Made by a program: the position numbers and the translations under genes | The notes under the pieces: generated by a model | Told to the model about the DNA's origin: nothing | Databases searched by the model: none | Seen by the model: only the letters and a program-made list of their open reading frames with translations | Assembly: GCA_030638185.1 (NCBI GenBank) | Contig: DAOWFD010000278.1 | Span: 1 to 8,152, forward strand | DNA from: Candidatus Aegiribacteria sp. | GTDB taxonomy: Bacteria; Fermentibacterota; Fermentibacteria; Fermentibacterales; JCC-6 | Direction of reading: 5' to 3' | Length of the DNA stretch: 8,152 nt | Shown: positions 1-6,500 of the stretch, one piece after another | Layout: the number at the start of each line of letters is the position of its first letter | How positions within the stretch are numbered: position 1 is the first letter of the stretch

Positions 1-2
1 AT

Positions 3-818
3 CTTTACTTTCAGGGGTTGATTCAAGGGGCGATCTTTACCGGTAAATCCAAGATATTCTGCGTGCCCGGCCTGCACTGTTATTCGTGCCCCTCAAGTGT
101 TCTGTCATGCCCGGTGGGGACGGTTCAGAATATCCTGTCATCGGAGGGATTTACGGGAGGCCTCGCAACCGGAAGACCTGATGCGATAATACTTCTCGGC
201 GTTATCGGCTTCCTGCTGACTTTCGGGTTCATAGCAGGCCGGTTCGCCTGCGGCTGGATATGTCCCTTCTGTCTTCTGCAGGGACTTCTTTATAGGATTC
301 CATCGCCCAAGATCAGGATTCCTGCTTCATGGAGGGATGCCAAGTATGCGGTCCTTCTTATTTTTGTCTTCATACTTCCTCTTACTCTCAGAACTGTACC
401 GGGTGCAGGGGGTGATCCCTGGTTCTGCAAGGCTATCTGTCCCTCCGGGACCCTTACAGCGGGAATACCTCTTGTACTCCATGATTCCGGTGAAACCTTT
501 CAGACCGGTTTTCTTTTCTCGTGGAAAATTGTTTTACTCATTCTTGTTCTTCTGTGGTCAATTACATCAAAACGGCCTTTCTGCCGTGTTCTATGCCCGC
601 TGGGTGCTTTCTGGGGGTTGGCTGGCAAGGTGTCGATCTTCAGGATGCGAGTCGATCCTTCGTGTATAAGATGTGACAAGTGCAGATCTGTCTGTCCTGT
701 GGACATCGCTATCTACAGGGAACCGAACTCCGCAGAATGCATCAGGTGCGGCAAATGTATTGACGTGTGCCCTGTGCATGCAATACACCATGACATGAGG
801 AAGCGGGTCGGGAGCTGA
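3..818 (+). CDS. Membrane-bound 4Fe-4S polyferredoxin, NapH/CcoG-like (5' partial)
   Basis: Integral membrane iron-sulfur protein, likely moving electrons between a membrane or cytoplasmic donor and a redox partner. The frame is open to the window edge. A TTG exists at position 18, but the preceding codons read LYFQG, like the end of a first membrane helix, so the true start is probably upstream. Counting from the TTG, cysteines 15, 21, 24 and 31 form a CVPGLHCYSCP...CP motif. CGWICPFC is at 78-85, CKAICPSG at 137-144 and CRVLCPLG at 189-196. Two classical ferredoxin motifs, CIRCDKCRSVCP (216-227) and CIRCGKCIDVCP (241-252), form the C-terminus. Hydrophobic helices lie near 57-77, 111-124 and 169-183. 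These CxxxCP repeats beside membrane helices are typical of the NapH/MauN/CcoG-type family; the physiological partner is not shown by sequence. Its stop shares one base with the ATG of the downstream thioredoxin gene, so the two probably work together. The family assignment is solid; the specific pathway is unknown. Confidence 0.85.
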   Translation, partial: LYFQGLIQGAIFTGKSKIFCVPGLHCYSCPSSVLSCPVGTVQNILSSEGFTGGLATGRPDAIILLGVIGFLLTFGFIAGRFACGWICPFCLLQGLLYRIPSPKIRIPASWRDAKYAVLLIFVFILPLTLRTVPGAGGDPWFCKAICPSGTLTAGIPLVLHDSGETFQTGFLFSWKIVLLILVLLWSITSKRPFCRVLCPLGAFWGLAGKVSIFRMRVDPSCIRCDKCRSVCPVDIAIYREPNSAECIRCGKCIDVCPVHAIHHDMRKRVGS

Positions 819-1633
819 TGGCTAAGTACATGAAGCTTACTGATTTTCTCTGGATTCCCATGGTTCTGATCTTTCTGTTCCCGGTTTTCAGGTACAGCGG
901 CAGTTATACCGCAGTGGATGACGATCAGGTTGTACAGGGACCGCTTTTAACGGGCAGGGAAGCCCTGGACAGTCTTCTTTCTGTAAACAGTGGAAAATCG
1001 GTTATCGTGAACTTCTGGGCCACCTGGTGTACACCTTGTGTTGGAGAGCTGCCCCTGATAGATGAGGTTTACAGATCATTGGAAGGCAGTATTGCGGCTG
1101 TTGCCGTTAACCTGGGTGATCTGGAACTCGAGACTTTGCTTGCATTCCGTGAGGTGGTAAATCTATCAATGCCTGTGGTCTGGCTCAACGAAAATGATGC
1201 AGCGCAGCTTAAGGATGATTGGAACCTGTCGGATGTACTTCCCATCACTGTTGTATTCGACTCAAGAGGGAATGAGATCATCAGGGTGGCCGGCACCAGG
1301 GACTCCAGCTTTTTCAGGAACGCAGTTGAAGAAGGTTCAGTTCCTGATACTTCTTCAGTACATCATGAAGAACAGATTCTGCATATAAATGTTGTCGGTT
1401 TCGGAGCGGATAGCCTCACAGAGATGCTCTTGATTAAGGCTGTTGAACTGGCGGGAGAGGAGGGAGTGGATTTCTTCGATCCCTCCATACCGGCAGACAG
1501 CATTTTGATGGAAGAGCTGTACCTTCCTGATCCCGGATATTCCTACGCTCAGCCGTGCGTTGGTGATGCATGCGGCCGGCTGGTCAGAACTCCGGAAGAT
1601 CTGCATCAGGCGGTTCTGAACCTGTCGAATTGA
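818..1633 (+). CDS. Membrane-anchored TlpA-like thioredoxin with C-terminal extension
   Basis: Predicted thiol-disulfide oxidoreductase acting outside the cytoplasmic membrane. Residues about 8-25 form an uncleaved signal anchor or signal peptide. The thioredoxin fold spans roughly 45-172, with the active site WCTPC at 70-74 (Cys71, Cys74) inside the typical VNFWATWCTPC context. The cis-proline is at LPIT (Pro142), followed by VVFDSRG. The ATG at 818 overlaps the upstream TGA and has GGGAG at 810-814, a short 3-nt spacer; an in-frame ATG at 830 is a less likely alternative. Residues about 186-271 are an extension beyond a normal TlpA domain. It ends with a second cysteine pair, PCVGDAC (Cys247, Cys252), then RTPEDLHQAV. 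That tail is loosely reminiscent of the C-terminal segment of DUF255/YyaL-type thioredoxin-fold proteins, a weak resemblance. Coupling to the polyferredoxin suggests a membrane-to-exterior thiol redox relay (inference). Confidence 0.87.
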   Translation: MAKYMKLTDFLWIPMVLIFLFPVFRYSGSYTAVDDDQVVQGPLLTGREALDSLLSVNSGKSVIVNFWATWCTPCVGELPLIDEVYRSLEGSIAAVAVNLGDLELETLLAFREVVNLSMPVVWLNENDAAQLKDDWNLSDVLPITVVFDSRGNEIIRVAGTRDSSFFRNAVEEGSVPDTSSVHHEEQILHINVVGFGADSLTEMLLIKAVELAGEEGVDFFDPSIPADSILMEELYLPDPGYSYAQPCVGDACGRLVRTPEDLHQAVLNLSN

Positions 1634-2640
1634 CCAGTCCTGCCGTATCGGTGCTTCTGCCTTTCAGGAACGCTGAACAGTACTTCAACGAAGCGCTTGT
1701 ATCAATCACCGAACAGACTTTTACGGATTTTGAAGCAGTACTGATCAATGACGGTTCGGAAGATTCGTCTCTCCGGATTGCGGAAGAGTGGTGTTTAAAA
1801 GATTCCAGGTTCATCCTTGTCAATAACGTCGGCTCGGGACTTGTAGACGCTCTGAACACAGGACTTGAAAGATGCAGCGGCACCTGGATCGCACGGATGG
1901 ATGCGGATGATATCTCACTGCCGGACAGAATAGAGAAGCAGTACAGACTTGCTGCATCCAAGGGACCCATGACAGTGGTAACCTGCCAGGTCCGGAGTTT
2001 TCCCGATAACATTGTTACCCGTGGCTACAGGCTTTACGAGCACTGGCTGAACAACCTTATAGAACCTGAAGAGATAGAGAAGAATCTGTTTATTGAAAGT
2101 CCTGTACCTCATCCCACTGCCTTTTACCACAGGCGGAGCATCCTGTCAGAAGGCGGGTATACCGAAAGGAAGCTGCCCGAGGATTACGAATTATGGTTGA
2201 GGCTCTGGAGCAGGGGTTACAGATTCGCCCGTGTACCTGAGGTTCTACTGAAGTGGAGGGATCGGGAAGACAGGCTTTCCAGGACCAGCAGTGCTTATTC
2301 TCTTACCAATTTCTACAAGCTAAAGGCGAAGTACCTTGAATATGTACCGTGCATGTCGGGTAAAACCATTTACATTGCGGGAAGCGGGCAGACGGCGAGA
2401 AGACTGGGAAAATTTCTGCAGGATAACGGCTTTCATATCGAAGCTTTTATTGACCCCTCTGAGGACAGACAGGGAATACTGTTAAGAGGAAGACCCGTGA
2501 TGGGGCCGGGTGAATTGTCAAGACGATCTGACATACCTGTGGTAATTGCCTCCAGGCTTCCCGGAGCGAGGATATCCATAATGGAATTTCTTGACAGACT
2601 GGGATTTATCGAATGGGAGAATTATGTCGCCTGCTCCTGA
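1630..2640 (+). CDS. GT2-family glycosyltransferase with C-terminal Rossmann-like domain
   Basis: Predicted cytoplasmic or membrane-associated inverting glycosyltransferase for a surface polysaccharide or glycan; donor and acceptor cannot be told. Counting from the TTG at 1630 (336 residues), the GT-A fold begins at once with VSVLLPFRNAEQY (6-18). It continues with the nucleotide-binding INDGSEDS (39-46), the metal-binding MDADD (90-94), HPT (161-163) and PEDYELWLR (183-191), which would carry the catalytic acidic residues. Residues 245-336 form a second domain beginning KTIYIAGSGQTARRLG (245-260), a GxGxxA dinucleotide-type loop. It then has FIDPSED and GRPVMGP, as in NeuD/PglD-like N-terminal Rossmann folds. 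The frame is open 20 codons further up to an ATG at 1570, but that stretch lies inside the thioredoxin gene and precedes the conserved GT2 start. I chose TTG 1630, which overlaps the upstream stop as TTGA; no strong Shine-Dalgarno separates the choices. Confidence 0.88.
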   Translation: MTSPAVSVLLPFRNAEQYFNEALVSITEQTFTDFEAVLINDGSEDSSLRIAEEWCLKDSRFILVNNVGSGLVDALNTGLERCSGTWIARMDADDISLPDRIEKQYRLAASKGPMTVVTCQVRSFPDNIVTRGYRLYEHWLNNLIEPEEIEKNLFIESPVPHPTAFYHRRSILSEGGYTERKLPEDYELWLRLWSRGYRFARVPEVLLKWRDREDRLSRTSSAYSLTNFYKLKAKYLEYVPCMSGKTIYIAGSGQTARRLGKFLQDNGFHIEAFIDPSEDRQGILLRGRPVMGPGELSRRSDIPVVIASRLPGARISIMEFLDRLGFIEWENYVACS

Positions 2641-2655
2641 ACACAGACAGGGAAT

Positions 2656-2683
2656 TTGTCAATTTGGATTTTAGGGCTATATT
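2656..2683 (+). promoter_or_regulatory. Candidate sigma70-type promoter for the partner-switching operon
   Basis: In the only real intergenic gap (2641-2736), TTGTCA at 2656-2661 (5 of 6 to the consensus -35) and TATATT at 2678-2683 (5 of 6 to the consensus -10) are separated by 16 bp. This would place transcription initiation near 2690, about 45 nt before the GTG of the STAS gene. The surroundings are AT-richer than the flanking genes. No convincing terminator hairpin for the upstream glycosyltransferase gene is visible, so read-through is also possible. The match is by eye only, and lineage-specific promoter consensus is unknown. Confidence 0.45.
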
Positions 2684-2725
2684 CAACCAGGATCGGATTT
2701 CGTTTGCTGAAACTTTCAATTGTCT

Positions 2726-2730
2726 GGAGG
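2726..2730 (+). promoter_or_regulatory. Shine-Dalgarno GGAGG fixing the GTG start of the STAS gene
   Basis: GGAGG at 2726-2730 sits 6 nt before GTG 2737. This strong, well-spaced site supports the GTG start and is the best ribosome binding site in the window, as expected for the first gene of a transcription unit. Confidence 0.7.
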
Positions 2731-2736
2731 TAGAAA

Positions 2737-3078
2737 GTGAAGATCAGGCAGGAAATGAAGGGCGATGTTCTCGTTATTGCCATGTCCGGCAAAGTTATCG
2801 GTGGCCCCGAGCTTATTGAAGTAAAGGAGATATTCAAGAAAGCCGTTGATCAGGACAAAAAGAAAGTTCTTCTTGATCTCGGGAAGGTAAGCTGGATGGA
2901 TAGTTCCGGCCTTGGAGTAATTGTATCCGGTCATACTACCCTTGCAAGAGCAGGTGGAGCCCTGAGGATTCTCAATGCCACGAAGAAAATCCATGAATTG
3001 TTCATTATTACAAAGCTGATTACCATCTTTGAGACTTATAGAGATGAACAGGAAGCGCTAAATAGTTTCGGAGATTGA
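2737..3078 (+). CDS. STAS-domain anti-sigma factor antagonist (SpoIIAA/RsbV-like)
   Basis: Single-domain STAS protein of 113 residues, the usual length for SpoIIAA/RsbV-type switch proteins. In that family the unphosphorylated form binds a HATPase anti-sigma/kinase protein and displaces its target; phosphorylation on a conserved serine abolishes binding. The phosphorylation loop is WMDSSGLGV (53-61), and Ser57 aligns with the phosphorylated second serine of the DSSGLG motif. The N-terminal strands (GDVLVIAMSGKV, 9-20), the DLGKVSWMDSSG segment and the GALRILNATKKIHELF helix region are all present. The start is GTG 2737 behind a good GGAGG. The next gene encodes the HATPase partner and the third gene a PP2C phosphatase, so the complete writer, eraser and substrate set is encoded together. 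Anti-sigma-factor regulation is the family paradigm; the real target here could be a sigma factor elsewhere or another protein. Confidence 0.93.
   Translation: MKIRQEMKGDVLVIAMSGKVIGGPELIEVKEIFKKAVDQDKKKVLLDLGKVSWMDSSGLGVIVSGHTTLARAGGALRILNATKKIHELFIITKLITIFETYRDEQEALNSFGD
3070..3073 (+). promoter_or_regulatory. Shine-Dalgarno GGAG deciding between TTG and GTG starts of the HATPase gene
   Basis: GGAG at 3070-3073 lies inside the end of the STAS gene. It is 7 nt from GTG 3081, a good spacing, but only 1 nt from the in-frame TTG at 3075. This favours the GTG. The two candidates differ by only two residues. Confidence 0.5.
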
Positions 3079-3080
3079 TT

Positions 3081-3494
3081 GTGCGCGCGATAGAAATACA
3101 CTTGCCAAGTGATTCTTCCGTACTTGAGCCGCTTCAGCAGATCGTTGAAGCTATAGGAAGGTCTGCGGAAGTTGAGGAAGATGATCTGTCATCCCTGTCG
3201 GTTGCAGTTGTTGAGCTGGCAAAGAACGCGATGGAGCACGGAAACGGGAACGACCCTGAAAAGACGGTTACTATCAGCTTCAACATTTTTCCTAACAGGA
3301 TACGATTTCTGATAGATGATGAAGGATCATGGGAACCTGAGAAAGCCCTCGGGTTCAACCCGGGAGAAGGAGAAGAGCTCCTTTTAACAAGGGGCAGAGG
3401 AATCCTCATCGCTCGGAACCTGGCCAAATGGGTCGAGTTCGGTCTTACTCCGGAAGGAAAAACGAGGGTTACTCTTATCTGGCCTCTGACCTGA
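3081..3494 (+). CDS. HATPase anti-sigma factor / serine kinase (RsbW/SpoIIAB-like)
   Basis: Stand-alone GHKL ATPase domain of about 137 residues, the usual size for RsbW/SpoIIAB proteins, which bind a target (classically a sigma factor) and phosphorylate the STAS antagonist. Counting from GTG 3081, the N-box is VELAKNAMEHG (44-54), with Glu45 and Asn49 matching the catalytic base and Mg-coordinating Asn of this family. The G1-type motif is DDEG (79-82) and the G2 motif is RGRGILIAR (104-112). The C-terminal strand VTLIWPL closes the domain. All key residues for ATP binding and kinase activity are present, so it is predicted active. TTG 3075 overlapping the STAS stop is an alternative start, two residues longer. 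Tight coupling with the STAS gene indicates a partner pair made in step. No sigma factor gene lies beside it, so its output is unknown. Confidence 0.91.
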   Translation: MRAIEIHLPSDSSVLEPLQQIVEAIGRSAEVEEDDLSSLSVAVVELAKNAMEHGNGNDPEKTVTISFNIFPNRIRFLIDDEGSWEPEKALGFNPGEGEELLLTRGRGILIARNLAKWVEFGLTPEGKTRVTLIWPLT

Positions 3495-3510
3495 AAGTGA
3501 TTCTCATCCC

Positions 3511-6500
3511 GTGAACAGCTTCACTCTTTCAGTAGTATTCGAAAACAGGGAACTGTCCGGGGGAATCCGGGATATTCTTATAACGGACGCCGAGCTTCTC
3601 ATACCTCCCGGATGGGCTGATGAAATTCAGATTTCCCGATCGGATATTCCGACTCCTGATGCTCTCCTGCTTGTTATTAACGGACCGCTTTCTCCCAAAC
3701 TAAGAAACATCTACTACAACTGCTTCCGGCATGCTGTCCCGATCGCCGGGATATGTTTTATGAAGGAGCCGGAGGATGATAACGCAGTTCAGGATCTTGT
3801 AGAATGCTCTCTCTGCTGGACCTTCTCATCGGCCAACGAAGGCAGGGAATTGCTACGGAACCAGGTTCAGAGCTGGCTCAGGAGTCTGAATCGAGAATCC
3901 TTTCCGTTTCCTGAAGGCAGTGAGCTGCTTCAATCATATGGCGATATCGACGTGCTTTCCGTAGATCTGGATTCACTTGAGAAAGCCAGGAAAGTTATTA
4001 CGAGGAATGGATTTGTCTGCCTCAGCGGCTCCCTGGGTGCTGGAAAAACCACCATTGCGAGAAAGCTGCTGGTGGAAGCCTCTCTGGATAACCTGAACCC
4101 CATCGAGATAATAACGCGAGACCTTTACTTCAGGGAAGTTGTGCAGCTTCTTACGGGTCCGGAGGATTGCGCTGTATTCCTTGATATTGATACTCTCAGG
4201 AGAATGGTGGATATCTATCCCTCCCGTCTCTGGTCATCGGTTATCTCACTTATGACAAGAGCCACAGAATCAAGACACAGGCTGATACTTGCAACATCCT
4301 CCCCGGAGATCGCTGAAGTTTTTGATTCATACAACGATTCTCATATCAGACTCCCTGAACCTTCAAAAGACCGGAAATGGAGACTGGATCAGGGCAGGGA
4401 GGCTCTGAGGTGGTTCCGCAGGCTTCCTGCCCTCGAGAAAGCTGAGCTGCTTCTGCTGGCTGCTTTCGATCCCGTTGTTGCTGAAGCGGTATTCAAACGG
4501 GTCCTCTTCAGGTTTCTTGACAGGCTCATTGTACAGGAGAACAAGAGATTCCCATTAAAAGAAGAACTGGAAGAGCTCTACAGCAGATCCCTTGCCGCCA
4601 GAGGTGCTTATCCATTCAGAAGAATTTGCGGAAGCGGCGAAGTGTATATCACTGTCAGTGATTCGGTCAGAATGTGGGCTATCGACAAGGGTATACGCGA
4701 GCTGCTTGAGAAGGATGCTCCAGTCATTCGCGCGTTTGCGGATACACTGTTCGGAAGTGAGGAGCCTGGAGTAAGGCGGGCCGGATACTTCCTAGCCGGC
4801 TTCTATAAGAGCCTCTCCGATGAAGTAAAGGCGAAGCTTCTTCTTCATATCGCCTCCGAGACCAGTGTGGTTCTTATTGACGTTCTTAACACGCTTCTAA
4901 GCTCCGCAGATCATTCGGATGAGTCGATAATAAGCATGTACAGGATTATGATGTCGAAAGGTGATACAGAAGTAAGAATGGCGGTTGCCGGAACTCTCGG
5001 GCGGCAGTGGGTCATTGAGTTGCCTGCATTTCGAGATCTTGTGAATGCAGCGGTGACTGACCCTGAATCAAGAGTCAGGGGACAGTTTATTCAGAACCTG
5101 ACCATGTGGGGAATGTCTGAGAAATGCGAAAAGATATACAGGGACTTTCTGGAAGACAATTCGTACGAAGTCCGTCAAGGTCTGATGCTTTACATAGGCA
5201 GCAAGTTTCCCGCGCTTGAAACCAGGGAATTCGATGTGCTGAACGAGGTACTGGAAGAGGGTGACCCCGGATTAATGACTACCCTTATTATGGGGCTTCT
5301 GGATAGAAAGCTTGAGGAGTTCAACCAGGAATTCAACGACCTGCTATGGGTGTTGATGGACAGATTGCCTTCGGGAGGTAAGGGAAGACTGGCATGGAGG
5401 ATCGGGGCCAGGCTCAGGTTCTTCAGCAGTGAAATCAGGAAATCAATCAGAACCGACCTGGCAGAGGAGGACATTCTTCAGGTCACGCGTTGCATGCTTA
5501 TGAACTACTCCTCCCTTGATCATGAGGAAAAGGAGAACCTCTGGGAACTTATCCACGAACGAATCGCCTTCAGCAGGGCATTCGCCAGCATGGTGCTGCG
5601 ATACTACACTATCATGAACACTGAAATAAGAAGAAATCTTCTGAAAGAGGTACTGATATCGGATCACTATGAGGGAAGGGAGGCTCTAAGCCAGCTCATC
5701 TGCCTTGGCAGGACAGATCTGATAGAAGCATCTGTTGAGCTGATCGCAGGTATTCTAAAGACCGGTGAATTTGAGAAAAGATCCGGCCTCCCATTCTTTG
5801 TCCTCTGGAACAGCAGTGATCTCGGTGATTCTGTTTCCGATTTCATAACTGAATTCATACATGACTCCTCTTCATCCGTTCGAAAATCACTGTTGAACTC
5901 GATCCGGAGCCTTGGGATAAGAACCGATATGGCCTTTGATGCGCTCAGGCAGCTGGCGCTTGACGAGAAACGGGCTGTAAGGGCTGCTGCCGCTCTGGCG
6001 CTTGGAGAATATGAAGGTAATCAACCGGATGACCTTGACCCTATTCTGAAGGAACTGCTTGATGATGAAGACTCGTATGTCCGCTTAAGCGCTCTTTCCG
6101 GCCTGCTTAACAACGTTTCCATACCAGCAGGAAAGCTTCTTCCAGTGGTAATCAGCGCTTTTGATGATTCTGCATCAGATGTGCGGCTGGAGATCGTGAA
6201 AGGTCTCAGAAGCCACCCGGAGCTGTATGCAATACCAGATATAGATGTAAAACTTGCGGACATGTTCACTGATCCCGATAGAAATGTACGAATGGAAGTG
6301 ATAAGACTGGTTATCGAAACTCCAGAGTTGCTCACTTCGGATATCATCAGGAACAGGATGCCTGATATTCTTCTTAACAGGTTCTCGGGCGGACACGCCA
6401 TAGCAGAAGAATTGAACATGGCGCGGAAGATACAGCTTGACCTGCTTCCGGATAGTCCTCCCAATCTTGAGGGTTACGATATCGAGATATTCTACAGGCC

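Larger units (their letters stand above)
2641..2736. other. Intergenic gap between glycosyltransferase and STAS genes
   Basis: This is the only non-coding stretch longer than about 20 bases in the window. It holds the promoter candidate and the Shine-Dalgarno described separately. Only a 4-bp GACA/TGTC inverted pair (2646-2649, 2657-2660) is seen, too short for a terminator or operator claim. A 68-codon frame crossing it (2613-2819) is not considered a gene. Confidence 0.6.

Noticed and set aside
337..669. 110-codon plus-strand frame within the polyferredoxin gene
   Set aside because: Out-of-frame shadow of the Cys-rich membrane protein, whose cysteine motifs prove the other frame.
1584..2012. 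142-codon minus-strand frame
   Set aside because: Antisense to the well-supported GT2 gene, with no recognisable motif and Ser-rich shadow composition.
2646..2660. GACA/TGTC inverted pair considered as operator or terminator
   Set aside because: Only 4 bp per arm with no GC-rich stem or U-tract; expected by chance.
2613..2819. 68-codon plus-strand frame spanning the intergenic gap
   Set aside because: Runs into the STAS gene in another frame; the STAS gene has strong motifs and its own GGAGG. No motif in the short frame.
6021..6464. 147-codon open frame on the minus strand
   Set aside because: It lies wholly inside the HEAT/PP2C fusion gene, its translation is serine-rich low-complexity sequence typical of an antisense shadow, and no domain motif is seen.
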